DNA of 64,000 nucleotides, from positions 90,746,001-90,810,000 of the forward strand of contig JAZHRO010000073.1 in assembly GCA_037157565.1 (NCBI GenBank), given 5' to 3'. The DNA is from Thalassia testudinum. Its lineage: Eukaryota > Streptophyta > Magnoliopsida > Alismatales > Hydrocharitaceae. The notes beneath the pieces were generated by a model. It worked only from the letters and a program-made list of their open reading frames with translations, did not search any database and was not told the DNA's origin. Position numbers and translations under genes: made by a program. Below, one piece after another: positions 23,005 to 33,515 of this stretch. The stretch's first letter is position 1; each line of letters opens with the position of its first letter.

Positions 23005-23907
23005 TTATAAATCCGCCTGATTTGGCGGGGAAGAAAGGGCAATTCGGTCTTCATGAGTGTGGACCGACAGTGAGTAGCCCGGATATGACTCAGACCACAA
23101 GGTATGGGAAGCGGAGAAAACCTCGTCAGAAGTATGGCCAGGAGAAGGTACTGGACAAGGGAGGGATTGGGGAACGTCACAGTATGCGTTGGTCAGGCAG
23201 TTATCAGTGTTTATAGGTAATCCGCAGCAGTCCGAATAGGTCCCAATTAGTCTGATACATGCGCTGACGGCCATGTCCTCGTCAGACGTGTCATCCTCAA
23301 TGCAATCACAATCAAAGTTCTTGGCTGCCTTGAATATGTTAAGCTTGAGCTTCTCAGATCCAACGGTAATCTCAATACAGCCCGACTCGCAGTCGATGTG
23401 GGCGCGGGCTGTGGCCAAGAAAGGTCGACCGAGGATGATCGGACAATCAGAAAGTGAACTAAGAACTTCCATATCTAAAACAAGAAAGTCAACAGGAAAA
23501 CAGAGACTGTTGACCCTAACCACCACGTCTTCCACCACACCCTTCGGGATTTTGACAGAACGATCTGCCAACTGTAACGTGACAGGGGTGGGTTTCAGAT
23601 TTCCCAAGGAAAATTTTTTGAGCATGATGGTCGGTATGAGATTGATGGAAGATCCTAGATCAAGCAAGGCACGGTTAAAATTACAGCCTTGGATGCTACA
23701 GGAAATCAGTGGTGTGCCTGGATCTTTCTGCTTCGGTGGTAAGTTTGACAGTATAGCACAACTCGCATGAGGCGAGAGAACCACCGGATTCTTAGTCTTC
23801 TTTGACTGTCGCCTGGGTGTTGTGTAGTCTTTGAAAAATCGAGCGACAGTAGGTATGTGGTCGACTGCCTCGAGCAGGGGTACCTTGATTTCTACATCCC
23901 TGAACAA
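23005..23907 (-). CDS. fam4 protease (retropepsin) region of gag-pol
   Basis: The 300-residue frame reads LLEAVDHIPTVARFFKDY, then PLISCSIQGCNFNRALLDLGSSINLIPT; ALLDLGSS is the Athila form of the aspartic-protease active site. Further on come PVTLQLADRSVKIPKG, FPVDFLVLDME and PIILGRPFLATARAHIDCESG, completing the fold. It is in the same frame as gag upstream and RT downstream, bounded by TAG at 23929-23931 and TAA at 23005-23007. The last 90 residues are an acidic linker toward RT. It would cleave the Gag-Pol polyprotein. Confidence 0.93.
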   Translation of the reverse strand: MFRDVEIKVPLLEAVDHIPTVARFFKDYTTPRRQSKKTKNPVVLSPHASCAILSNLPPKQKDPGTPLISCSIQGCNFNRALLDLGSSINLIPTIMLKKFSLGNLKPTPVTLQLADRSVKIPKGVVEDVVVRVNSLCFPVDFLVLDMEVLSSLSDCPIILGRPFLATARAHIDCESGCIEITVGSEKLKLNIFKAAKNFDCDCIEDDTSDEDMAVSACIRLIGTYSDCCGLPINTDNCLTNAYCDVPQSLPCPVPSPGHTSDEVFSASHTLWSESYPGYSLSVHTHEDRIALSSPPNQADL

Positions 23908-23931
23908 ATTACGTAGGTTGTCAAAGGCCTA

Positions 23932-24477
23932 CGTATTTTTCTTTTTGCCTTTTGGCTCCCTTAGTAGAGCCTCAGGGAATGGGACTGATTCTGGCACAAG
24001 TTTTGGTGCATCATCCTCTCGCGAATGCGGTATGCATCCCGAATGAGAGGGCGAAGAAGAAGATGGGCCAGGATCAGGTCGAGGCGGATCGACTGTCTGC
24101 TTACCGCTCCTCGTAGTGATAGCATTGGACGATGCGGGTCCAGTGGGATCATACGGTGGAGGAGGGTTTGCAATGGGGATATAAGAGTGTGGTGCTGCAG
24201 CAGGATTAGCCTGAAATCCCGGTGGAATGCTCGGAGCTTGCAGAACTTGATTAACCTGTCCCTGAGAAGGTCATACCTGTGGTTGAGAACCACGGGGCAC
24301 GAAATTTCGCGGGTTTGGAACAGGTTGGGCGGGAAGAGTGCCCTGAGATCGAGTCGCCATGCGTAGTTGACTGATCTCGGCGTTCTGCTGCGCCAATTGG
24401 TGCTGAAGAGAGGTCATGTTCTCTTCATGGTGCTTTGACATTTCCATCATCATTCGCATCAATTTGTCAAGAGGGCT
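23932..24477 (-). CDS. fam4 gag C-terminal and gag-protease linker, broken by one TGA
   Basis: In the same frame as gag. It begins after the TGA at 24478-24480 with a coiled-coil-like MMMEMSKHHEENMTSLQHQL stretch, has another TGA at 24271-24273, continues with a Pro-rich stretch and the AITTRSGKQ motif typical of the Athila gag-protease linker, and ends in a basic PKGKKK run before TAG at 23929-23931. No zinc knuckle is visible. Confidence 0.8.
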
Positions 24478-25965
24478 TCATGCGTGTTCAGTTTGTGGTA
24501 CGCAAGGGCCTGATGGCGGATTTGCCATAGGATTAAACTGGACCCTTGGGATGACGGGTGCGGACGGTCGCATTGGTCCACTCGCGGGGTTTTGGCGCTG
24601 CGAGTTGTTGGACCATGCGAAGTTCGGATGATTACGCCACCCTGGGTTATAAGTGGCAGAGAACGGGTTGTTCCCCAGGGCGCAAGCATCTTCTATGCCA
24701 GAAGATGCGTCCGCATGTAGATATGCGTCTGAGCACACGGAGGCTTGGTCCTCCGTGTCGAAATACTGGCTCGCAGAAGCCAGTTCCACATGACTTACCG
24801 AGTCGCTTGGCGCGACACTCGGTAAGGAAGGTCTAACGGGGTTTCTCGGGATAAGCCTGGTATTAGAAGAACTTGGATTGTGACGAAGTGGTGAAGAGGT
24901 GGTGTTTGCCATAGATCGGGCGGGGTTGGCCAGAAGCTCGTCCAGCTTCTTGTGCATGACGGAGACTTCATCCAGTTTTTGTGCAATAAGGCTTAGATCA
25001 GTGGATGAATGGGAGGGTCCCGTGTCAACTTCGTGGACATTTCGGGGCTGGCTGGTACGATTAAAGGCGACAATGGAAGCATTGTTCATCGAGTTTTCAC
25101 TCATATTTTCAAACAGCTCGAATGCTCCATTCTCGTCTTTATTCATAAAGTTCCCTCCGCAGGAAGCGTCTGCAATCTGCTTCAAAGTCTCATTTAGCCC
25201 ATAGTAGAAAATCTGGGCTATATGCCACTTAGGCAGACCGTGGTGCGGACACTTCCTGAGGAGGTCGTTATACCTCTCCCATGCCTCATGAAATTGTTCG
25301 CCGTTTTGTTGCGTAAATGAAGTGATAGCACGGCGAAGCTCATTGGTCCGCCCGATTGGGAAGAACTTCTTGAGAAACGCTGTTCGCATCTCTTCCCAAG
25401 AGTGGATGGTTCTCCCAAGGGTGCGTAACCATTGCGACGCTTTATCTCGTAATGAAAACGGGAACATCTTCATGAGGACTATAGATAACCCGACATTTCT
25501 TGGTTTAACGGTTTCAGCAAGTCGGGTTAGGTCTTCCAAGTGGAGAAATGGGTCTTCACTTGCAAGACCATGAAAGTGAAAATTGATTAGGCCAATTATG
25601 TTTGGTTTTAATTCAAAGTCGTCCCCGCCCATGGGGACCCGAATTTGTCCTATGGTCTCTGTAGCAGCGGGATTCTGATAAGAGCTAAGAGACCTAGGCT
25701 CCTCCCGTTCGGGAGGGTTCTGCATTTCCTCCAATGTTTCCCGAATGGCTTCGATTTGCTCATTATACATTTCCATTTGGGCTTGGAGGCGGGTTATGGG
25801 ATCTAAGGCTCCACCACCTGGTGGGTTCTGAGGGCGGTTTCCTCCCTCGGGATTTGGGGGTGGGCGTGCAGCCATGTTTGTGGAGGAGGAGGACGATTCG
25901 ACTTGTTTTCTAGGTTTATCAGTCAATTCAAATAGTTCAGGGTTTTGTGACCTCCTCCCAAACAT
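24478..25965 (-). CDS. fam4 gag polyprotein (capsid-like)
   Basis: The 495-residue frame starts at a true ATG (25963-25965) and reads MFGRRSQNPELFE. A Retrotrans_gag block lies at about 140-260: FLHLEDLTRLAETVKP, FPFSLRDKASQWLRTL, WEEMRTAFLKKFFPIGRTN and EAWERYNDLLRKCPHHGLP. Near the end NPGWRNHPNFAWSNN is a hallmark of Athila gag. It packages element RNA into particles. It ends at a TGA (24478-24480); the frame continues as gag C-terminus, so this stop is either a mutation or a place for readthrough. The N-terminal 80 residues are Pro/Gly-rich. Confidence 0.95.
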   Translation of the reverse strand: MFGRRSQNPELFELTDKPRKQVESSSSSTNMAARPPPNPEGGNRPQNPPGGGALDPITRLQAQMEMYNEQIEAIRETLEEMQNPPEREEPRSLSSYQNPAATETIGQIRVPMGGDDFELKPNIIGLINFHFHGLASEDPFLHLEDLTRLAETVKPRNVGLSIVLMKMFPFSLRDKASQWLRTLGRTIHSWEEMRTAFLKKFFPIGRTNELRRAITSFTQQNGEQFHEAWERYNDLLRKCPHHGLPKWHIAQIFYYGLNETLKQIADASCGGNFMNKDENGAFELFENMSENSMNNASIVAFNRTSQPRNVHEVDTGPSHSSTDLSLIAQKLDEVSVMHKKLDELLANPARSMANTTSSPLRHNPSSSNTRLIPRNPVRPSLPSVAPSDSVSHVELASASQYFDTEDQASVCSDAYLHADASSGIEDACALGNNPFSATYNPGWRNHPNFAWSNNSQRQNPASGPMRPSAPVIPRVQFNPMANPPSGPCVPQTEHA

Positions 25966-27343
25966 GCACTACCGCAGGAAGAATTGGGGAGATGAGAAGG
26001 GAAAAGGGATGAGAGAAATGACGCCGTAAGGGTACACTTGATTACAAATCAATATAGTCAAGTTCCTAACCTCTACAGTGTGCCCTTAGACCTAAAGATC
26101 TAAGTTGCCTACTATCACGAACTACGGAACCGAATGCGAGCACCGCGGAACCACCGGGCCAGATTGAAAGGCCGTTTGCCCCAGTCTTAGACACCCGATA
26201 GCACGCGGGAACTCTCACCAGCACGTAGTCGCTACACACAGGTAGTTAGACCTCCAATCCTTAAAAAGGGTCAAGTTACTACCAATTTTAATTAGAGGAT
26301 TAGGGTCAAGTGCTTTTGGAATGTGAAGGGCGTTGTTTACGGGTAATGCCCAAGTGATTGATTTTAAGAGTGTGTAAGAACAAGCATGCAACGGGGAAAT
26401 CTCCCCGAATTGAAGTTTTTATTGGCGAATGGTTTTTAGAGTTCAGCCTGAAGTAGTATGAATTTTAGGGTTTTGCTGAATTACCAATTCAACAATCTCC
26501 GGGTTTTGCAAGAATACAGGTTTTCTTTCTAAAGCCCAAGAAACCCTTCTTCAATTATCAGTTAGTTAATGCATGCTAAAATGCAATGGGCTACCCTAAA
26601 TGGAGATTTCTATGTGTGGATGCGCGAATCAATTTTATACCAATGTGAAAGGGAGCCAAAGCACTTCAATTCAAGTGCTCCCAATCACCAGAAAGATATC
26701 CACACACAAGGCTTCAACCAACAGATAAAGAAACTAAAATTGTTGGGGTTGAAGTATTCAGGATCGAATCACAGGCAAGTTTGAAAAGTCGTGGTGGGGT
26801 TGGAATCAACTCAATTCCAAATCTCCCCACCAAAAATGTGATCCTGAATTAAAGATAAGTGAGGCAAAAGAGGGATACAAGCAATCTTTTTCTTTGCCTC
26901 AAAGAATACTTCCCACGGCGAAAAATCTAAGAATCAAGATTCTCAGATTTTCGCTATGCGAAGTAAGGCGGGAAATCCCGGAGCAGTGGGAGTGAAGACA
27001 ATCAATCAATCAAGTGAATTTTAATCCACTTGCCCTCAAGAAATCCCAAGAAGTTTTTCTAGTTTTTAGTTTAAATTTTTTTTTTTTTTTTTATTGTGGT
27101 GGCAAGTTAACCGTAATTTGATGAGAAAAGAAAACCTACTTGTTCGGCAACGTGTGCGAAGCTCCAATGCGATGTCGGCGTCTTCACGCTCTCATTCCCG
27201 CCTTGGATCTGCTCACGTCCTCGACTTCGTCAGCCTTCTTCTCCTTCCACCAGGTTCACCTGCACACCAAAAACAACAATACCCGTGAAGAGAGAAGAGA
27301 CAAATTTAAAGGAATTGGATAGAAACTTACTCGAAAGTGCACT
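25966..27343 (-). other. fam4 leader between PBS and gag
   Basis: About 1.4 kb without coding signal. A long A run (minus sense) lies near 27075-27092. The leader would hold packaging signals, but none can be recognised by eye. Confidence 0.75.
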
Positions 27344-27361
27344 TCCCCGGCAACGGCGCCA
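27344..27361 (-). promoter_or_regulatory. primer-binding site of fam4, tRNA-Asp type
   Basis: On minus the sequence is TGGCGCCGTTGCCGGGGA, which matches the complement of the plant tRNA-Asp(GTC) 3' end at all 18 positions as I recall it. It lies 9 bases inside the 5' LTR end (27371). Confidence 0.95.
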
Positions 27362-27370
27362 GAAAAGTTA

Positions 27371-29724
27371 TGATGGGTCGGCCCAAATAGGTTGTTAATA
27401 TGATATTTTTATCGTTGAAATGTGTATAGTGGTTAACCTAATTCAGACCTAACCATCTCTTTACAAAATTTTTAACCTGGCCTAATTGATTTTATCTTGT
27501 CACTTTTAGGCCCAGGGTCGAACTCAGGGAAGTGGGGTTCAAGTCGAATTTCTACGTTTTCCTTAAAACGCGTCTCTTCCGTTCGTTTATTGTGTTTTTG
27601 GTATTTTTCTTATTTAGGTTTTTTTTCTGGTAATCCTTGTTTTTGAGGCACACCCTCAAAATTGTGTCCTTGGCTTTTAGCCAAAACAGAGTTTCAAAAC
27701 ACGCCTTGCTACTTGCAAGACGGGGTACCTGCAAATCAAAGATTATCTTTTCACTGTTATACCTTTTTTTTTTTTTTTTATCTTCTTACTAAGAAGGAAG
27801 CTAACAGATAGAAAGTGAATATAGTAGCTATAGATATATATTTATATGTAGTATATATATAAAGGGGTGGGGGTGGAGGTGACGATGGAGTGTAGCACTA
27901 TGTCGAGTCAGTCGACGTCTAGAGAGACGCAACCAACACGACTAGGTGCCGCGTGGAGTGTGGATGGAGGATGGATGATGTATGGGATCACGCTTCTTTG
28001 TACGCGTGTATCAGGGAATATCAACAACTAGTGCAGATATTCCCACGATACAGCGTATAGTAAATAACGTGAAAATATATGTACATATGTTTGTATATAA
28101 GTAAATATATCTATATATATATATAAATGTATAGTTATATATGTATAGATATATATATAGATATATATGTGTTTATATATATAGGTGTATAGATATATAT
28201 ATATATATATAAGTATATATATATGTATATAGATATTTATCTATGTATATATATATGTATATAGCTATGTATATATGTATATATATATATAAGTATGTGT
28301 ATAAATATATAGATATATATATATATAAGTAGATATATATATATATATATTATATATATATGTATGTATACATAACTATAGATATTACTATGTATATAAG
28401 TATATATATATATATATAGATATATGTATGTATATATTATATATAGATGTATAAGTTTATATGGGTTACTATAAGTGTGTGAGTGTGTGTGTGTGCGTCG
28501 GTGAATGTGTGTGTGTGTGTTGCTGTGAGTAAAGAGAGAGAGAGAGCGGGCGGCAGAGAGGGCGGACGCGCGCGGGAGAGATCAGCAGAGAGAGAGCGGG
28601 CGATGGCGTGCTTGGAGAGGGCGGCGGCGAGTCTGCAGTCGGTCGCGGAGGGTTGCAGAGGTTGGCAGGGGGTGGCGAGAGGGCCTGGCCAGCCGCTGCA
28701 GTGCGCGCAGCGGCCGGTCGCGGGTGCAATGGCAGAGGCGACAGAGCAGAGGACTGAGCGGAGAAGTGCCCTGCAGGCGCGCGCAGAGAGCTGAGCGCCT
28801 GCGGGGAAGGTCGTGGAGGAGCGAGGGGAGTTTCTGCAGTGGTCGCGTAGGGTCGCGGAGAAGGGCAGGGGGCGACGCGAGGCCGTAGCCGGCCGCTGCA
28901 GTGCGCGCAGCGGCCGGCTGCGGGTGCAACTGCGGGGTGGACAGAACGGAGACGGAGGCGGGGAACGGGCCTGCAGGCGCGCGCGGAGGGTTGCGCGCCT
29001 GCGGGGAAGGTCGCAGAGGAGGCGGGGGGTCCTGCTGCTGCTGCTGTTGCCACGGTTTAGCTGCTGCTGCTGCTGCTTCAAGCTTCGGACCTTGAAGTGG
29101 CAGCAATGGCGTGGAGATGAAAACGAAGAGAAAAGAAAACACCACGCCCACCTGCTCGTTGAAGAGCTGGGCGGTGGTGTTCCCACTGTGGTGGTGAGCA
29201 CCACAGTGGGTTCTCCTGCTCGTCGGGTGCCTCCTCGACGGAGGGCCGGCGTATGGGAGGGGAGAACGGGCGAGGAAGGTGGTGGACTGCAGGGTGGCAT
29301 TTTTCAGCAACTGCCCCTCTTCTCCGTCGCGAGGAAGAGCTGCGGCTTTATAGAGGAGGAGAGCATGGCGGGGAGGCATGGCAGCAGCAGGGAGAGGCGT
29401 TGGAGAGTGGCAGCTGCAGGGAGAGGCGCGGGAAGGACAGTAGGGAGAGGCGCTTGGCGTGGACGAAATTCAGCCGCGGGAAGTAGAAGAACTGCGGGAG
29501 AAGAAAGAAAGATGAAAATAAAATATGGAGAGGGGACTTTTGCAAAGAGACACTTGAAGAAAAATGTAAAAATGCAAACCATTATTTTATTCTCTTCTCT
29601 TCTCAATTAAATGCATGAATGCAATTATTTTTACGAATGTGACTACAGGATCCTAATATGCAATGTTAATGCTAGGAAATAGCATAAGAAGGCATTATTA
29701 CAGGCGTGTTTTGAGGTGCAAACA
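27371..29724 (-). repeat. fam4 5' LTR
   Basis: Same borders and internal order as the 3' LTR at 16280-18628: TGTTTGCACC start at 29724, TATA box at 29346-29353, GC-rich block, TA-rich tract 28070-28460, and a tRNA-Asp-like TCGTTG/GTATAGTGGT at 27412-27433 on plus. Only scattered substitutions and microsatellite length changes separate the two. Confidence 0.95.
29346..29353 (-). promoter_or_regulatory. TATA box of fam4 5' LTR
   Basis: CTATAAAG on minus, identical in position to the 3' LTR copy; this would be the copy driving the element's transcript. Confidence 0.6.
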
Positions 29725-29833
29725 GTGGCCGCAAGATCCACCAAGATGCGAAGCTCAGTTCCTCCTCCAAGTGGTGGAAACAAGGTCCACCAAGGCATTG
29801 CTGAGGATGGTGCAACAACTCGTCAAGCAAATA
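29725..29833 (-). other. fam3 leader, proximal part
   Basis: Begins with the fam4 target-site duplication GTGGC and continues to the fam3 5' LTR end. I could not find a PBS of the tRNA-Asp type here, so the fam3 primer is undetermined. Confidence 0.55.
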
Positions 29834-31497
29834 TGAGTATTGTCACATGAAATAACGCATTGTTGTGGTTAGCGAGTGGTGGAAAATAGACTAATCAACA
29901 ATTAATATAATCACTCAATTAGGAGCAGGGTCGTATCCACAAGGAGGCAATGGCCTATTTAAACTTGCAAGGGTTAAAAGCAAATGTCCACGATTAATTT
30001 CCCTAAGAAATCGAATGAAAATCGCCTTTAGATCAATGTAAAAATGATTAGATTAGCTGATTTTGCATTTACGAGAAATAGGGAGGCTCTTTGCATAAAA
30101 TAACCATAATAAAATAATGATAAATAAAAATCCCTTTTCTTGGCAATGGCATGTAAATGTAAAAAGTAATAGGTTCTTTACTGTAGCAAAATAGGGGAAA
30201 GGCATCCCCTTGTCCGTGAGCGAGGAGGATATGGCTGGAGGTGTGAAGCTCAAAGGAAGATCTCTAAACCGAGGGCTTCGCGGCGGTGGCGAGTTGCAAG
30301 GTGGCCGAAGTTGACCGGACGGAGCTCCGGTGAAGGTAGGTTCTGGCGGTGGTTGCTGGATGTTGCTGCTGGAGGCACGTTGGCCGTGTGCGAAGGGGGT
30401 GTCAAGGTGTGCGCGGGCGCTGCAGGTGCGCGTGGGTGTTGCAGACTACACGTGGGGAGGCACTAAAGGATGCAGCTGCTGCTGCGATCTGGCGGAGGTG
30501 TTGCTGCATGCTGCTGAATGGGGCATGGAGGTGCTAGCGGAGCACGTGTAGGTTGCGAACGCATAGAAATGGAGCAATTGCAGGTGGTGATTGCGTGCGG
30601 TGGAGTTGGAGGGTAGTGCTGCACGTTGGTGCGTGCTGTAGGAGGTGAGGTGCGCGGATGGCACTGCTGTAGGGGGTGATTGTGTGTGGGCAGTGGAGGC
30701 ATATGGAGAGGGTGTTTGGGATCTTTTTGGTGGAGGAAAATCAAAGGAAGGAAAAATGAAGAGGAAGGTGGAGGTTAGACATCTGGATCATTCCCAGTCG
30801 TCTTAACAGGAGTGGGGCGAGGAACTGGAGATGGTTGCTGGTGATGTCGGTGAGGGCGGTACTGCTCGCTATTGTTGCAGTGTGGCAGGATGCACACTGA
30901 GGTGCCCACAGTAACGTAGTTGCTTGATTTGGTGGAGCGTCCTGTCACGATGCACGCCTACGGTGGTGAAGCAACTGCCGCAGTCGAGGTCGGTGGTGGT
31001 GAAATGGAGAAGCTCAAAGGCTTTTGCACTATGGTGGGATGGGGATGGTGGCCTGTAGAGCCCGGTTGAGGCTCTCCCTTTCTTATAGCTGCAGGGAAGT
31101 CATAGGCGCAGATAGACGTTGGTTGAAGAAGAGGTGAAGTGACGCAAATCGTGGGAACAAATATCCATGTTTGTCGCTTGTGCATTTAGTCGGTGCAACT
31201 CTCCTGCATGCATCCCTTGGAGATAAAATAAAGAAATTAAATGAGGGTTATTTATTTATAAGCCCTTAAAAGAAATGTGAAATAAAATAATGCATGTAAT
31301 GCAACCTAAAAGATTAACTATTCTAATGCATGCTACTCTAAAAGAATTTTAAGTATGAATGCAATGCATGAAATATGTAAATAAATGAATAATTAAACTA
31401 ATCTATTTACATCTTATTGTATGCAATTTATATGCCAATATTAATCTAATTCCTAGGCATTTAAGTAGCTAATTAGCCCACAAATATGGGTTCATCA
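29834..31497 (-). repeat. fam3 5' LTR
   Basis: On minus it starts TGATGAACCCATATTTGTGG at 31497 and runs to about 29834 (the inner border is a guess at a TG/CA edge). The part 30340-31497 is similar to the partial 3' LTR 5587-6735. The last 150 bases resemble the end of the fam6 solo LTR. Confidence 0.8.
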
Positions 31498-32282
31498 TGG
31501 AGCACAAGAGAGCACACAAGAGAGCACAAATACGATCAAGTGCTTTTTAAATGAGTAGAATGTAGTTTTCTTTGTTTTGTATACTTAAGGCTACCTATGG
31601 GGGCATATATAGGTGCATAGGGTCTGATTTAGGGTTAGGTAGTCGTTGGAATTTGAATTGAAATGGAATAAACTAAGGTAGAATGGCTACAATGCATTTA
31701 CTCAAAGTCTGTCTGTATCAGACATCCAAAAAACCATGATAGATGTCTGGAAAGACTATTTCAGACATCTAAGAATAAACCAAGACATTTGAAAAAGCTC
31801 CAAAGGAAAAGTAGTTGTTATTGGATTTCACAAGATCAAATACAAGGGCATCTGAAAAAAAAAAAAAAAATGAACAGTTAGTTTCAGACGTCTGAAAATA
31901 AACTTAGACGTCTAAAAAAGCTTTAGGGCCCAAGTGATCGTCATTGGAATGAAGTTGGACCCAAATAGGAATCTAAAGACATATGATCAGACGTCTTACT
32001 AGATGTCTAGTAAAAAGTGGAGACGTCTTAAAATGAATGGTTAGACATCTGACAAAATATGAAGACGTCTAAGGGTTGACAATGTTCCAAAATCAAAGTG
32101 TAACTGAAATAATCAATTGTAGTCAAATTTAGTGTTGGATAGAAAGTGAACATTAGTCATTTTGAGACGTCTCAATAAGACAATAGATGTCTGAAAAGCA
32201 ACTAAGATTATGATCGTTGTTCTATTGAAGTTAAAGAGATATTAAAGGTCAAGGTGGCATTTGAAAGATACTTGCAGACGTT
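31498..32282. other. unassigned stretch rich in AGACGTCT-type palindromes
   Basis: No coding frame, PBS or PPT. It starts with short repeats of GAGCACA. From about 31700 it carries many copies of GACGTC or near variants (for example 31887-31892 and 31907-31912), often as palindromic AGACGTCT. Probably part of another LTR. Confidence 0.5.
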
Positions 32283-32466
32283 TGATGTAAACATGTTTAT
32301 GCTACATAAACCATCTATTTTTGCGTATTCTTAGGCATATAGTTGCATTATACATTATAAATATGACATAACATGCATCATCATGCAATTGGGATAGTTT
32401 GTAAAAAATTTAGGTTAATTTCACCTTTTTATGGTCAGGAGATAGGGCGACATTTAATCGGAGCCT
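32283..32466 (+). repeat. fam2 LTR, 5' fragment
   Basis: Starts TGATGTAAAC and follows the first 180 bases of the fam2 LTR, then is cut where the next copy starts. Confidence 0.7.
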
Positions 32467-33515
32467 TGACATAGACACATCTATTTAGGTTAAAATGCCT
32501 ATTCATGCATGTTCCTAGGCTTAAATTTGCATTTCATGTTATAAATATTATATAACATGCATCATTGTGCATTTAGAGTAGTTGTATATATTTTAGTTTA
32601 ATTATGCCCTTTTTATGGTTAGGAGAAGACTTATTTTAGGGCCTCAGATGGATGATTGGACCGTACGGATCTGATTAAGACGACGATCGGAGTTTAACGC
32701 CTCTGAAATAGTCAAGATTGGAGAATCGTAGCATTGTATGAAGTTTGAGGAAAATCAACATCCAGGGGCAATGCAACATCCATACGAGTTTCAGATGGAA
32801 CATCCGATCATACGAATGGATCCAGAGTGACGATCGCAATCCAGTAGCATGGGAATCATCTCGATCTGAGCATCGTGGCACCCTCTACAAAAGAAAGAAG
32901 AATGGAAGGCCCTGATGGTGCCACGCGGAGCCATCTAGGCCGCCCAACGCCAACTAGTAGTAGCACATGCGCACTACCGTAGTTGCGCACAGCACACTGT
33001 GCATTGTAGCAGTGCACCGCACACAGTGTAGCTGCACGCAGCAGCAAGTGCAGCGCATGCCAGCGGGCGCGCACGCACAAGGCGAGGGGAGCATTGGAGC
33101 GTGAAGTGCGCATCGCGCGATACGCGAGCCAGTGGGGCGAGCGCGGATCTTTAGCGACACGCGCCTTTACTGACGCTTGCAGCAGTCACTAATGGTCTGC
33201 ACGTGCCAGCAAGGGGATTTGGAGGGCGGATCTTCAGCGATAGCTGCAACGATTTTTATAGCCGTCAGTAATGACCCAGATGCAAATTTATTCTTCCTCC
33301 TCCACTATAAATGGACCTACCCACCACTATTCCAAACCATCTCTTCCTTTCTTCCTCTCACCACCTCCAAGGCTCAAGAGAGAGCTTGTCCCAAGCCCGG
33401 GATGCTCCTTTAGAGTAGAAAATCAAATAGTTTTCCCTCCCCTCATCCCCATTTGTGGAGCATCCCGTGGCCATCCTTTGACTGCCCTTTGAGAAGAAGA
33501 TCCTCGCTGTGATGC
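32467..33515 (+). repeat. fam2 LTR, truncated at 3' end
   Basis: Starts with a diverged TGACATAGACACAT, is similar to 33516-34560 and 55236-56160, and has a TATA box CTATAAATGG at 33305-33314. It breaks off after GAAGAAGATCCTC, where the next LTR begins. Confidence 0.75.

Larger units (their letters stand above)
16280..29724 (-). mobile_element. fam4 Athila-type Ty3/gypsy element, nearly intact, both LTRs
   Basis: The order on minus is: 5' LTR 27371-29724, PBS 27344-27361 (perfect match to the tRNA-Asp 3' end), leader, gag, protease, RT, RNase H, integrase, PPT and 3' LTR 16280-18628. The 5-bp duplication GTGGC lies at 16275-16279 and 29725-29729. The LTRs align along their whole length with sparse differences by eye, which implies a recent insertion. 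It sits inside the leader of fam3. Confidence 0.96.
5587..31497 (-). mobile_element. fam3 Athila-type Ty3/gypsy element, degenerate, interrupted by two later insertions
   Basis: The order on minus is: 5' LTR 29834-31497, leader (29725-29833 and 15220-16279), gag, protease, RT, RNase H, integrase, 3' non-coding region, PPT at 6736-6772 and a partial 3' LTR 5587-6735. A fam4 element (16280-29724) sits in its leader and a fam6 solo LTR (8312-10230) in its integrase. Both later insertions have matching target-site duplications, so fam3 is older. The 3' LTR is cut at 5587 by the fam1 inverted LTR. Confidence 0.85.
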
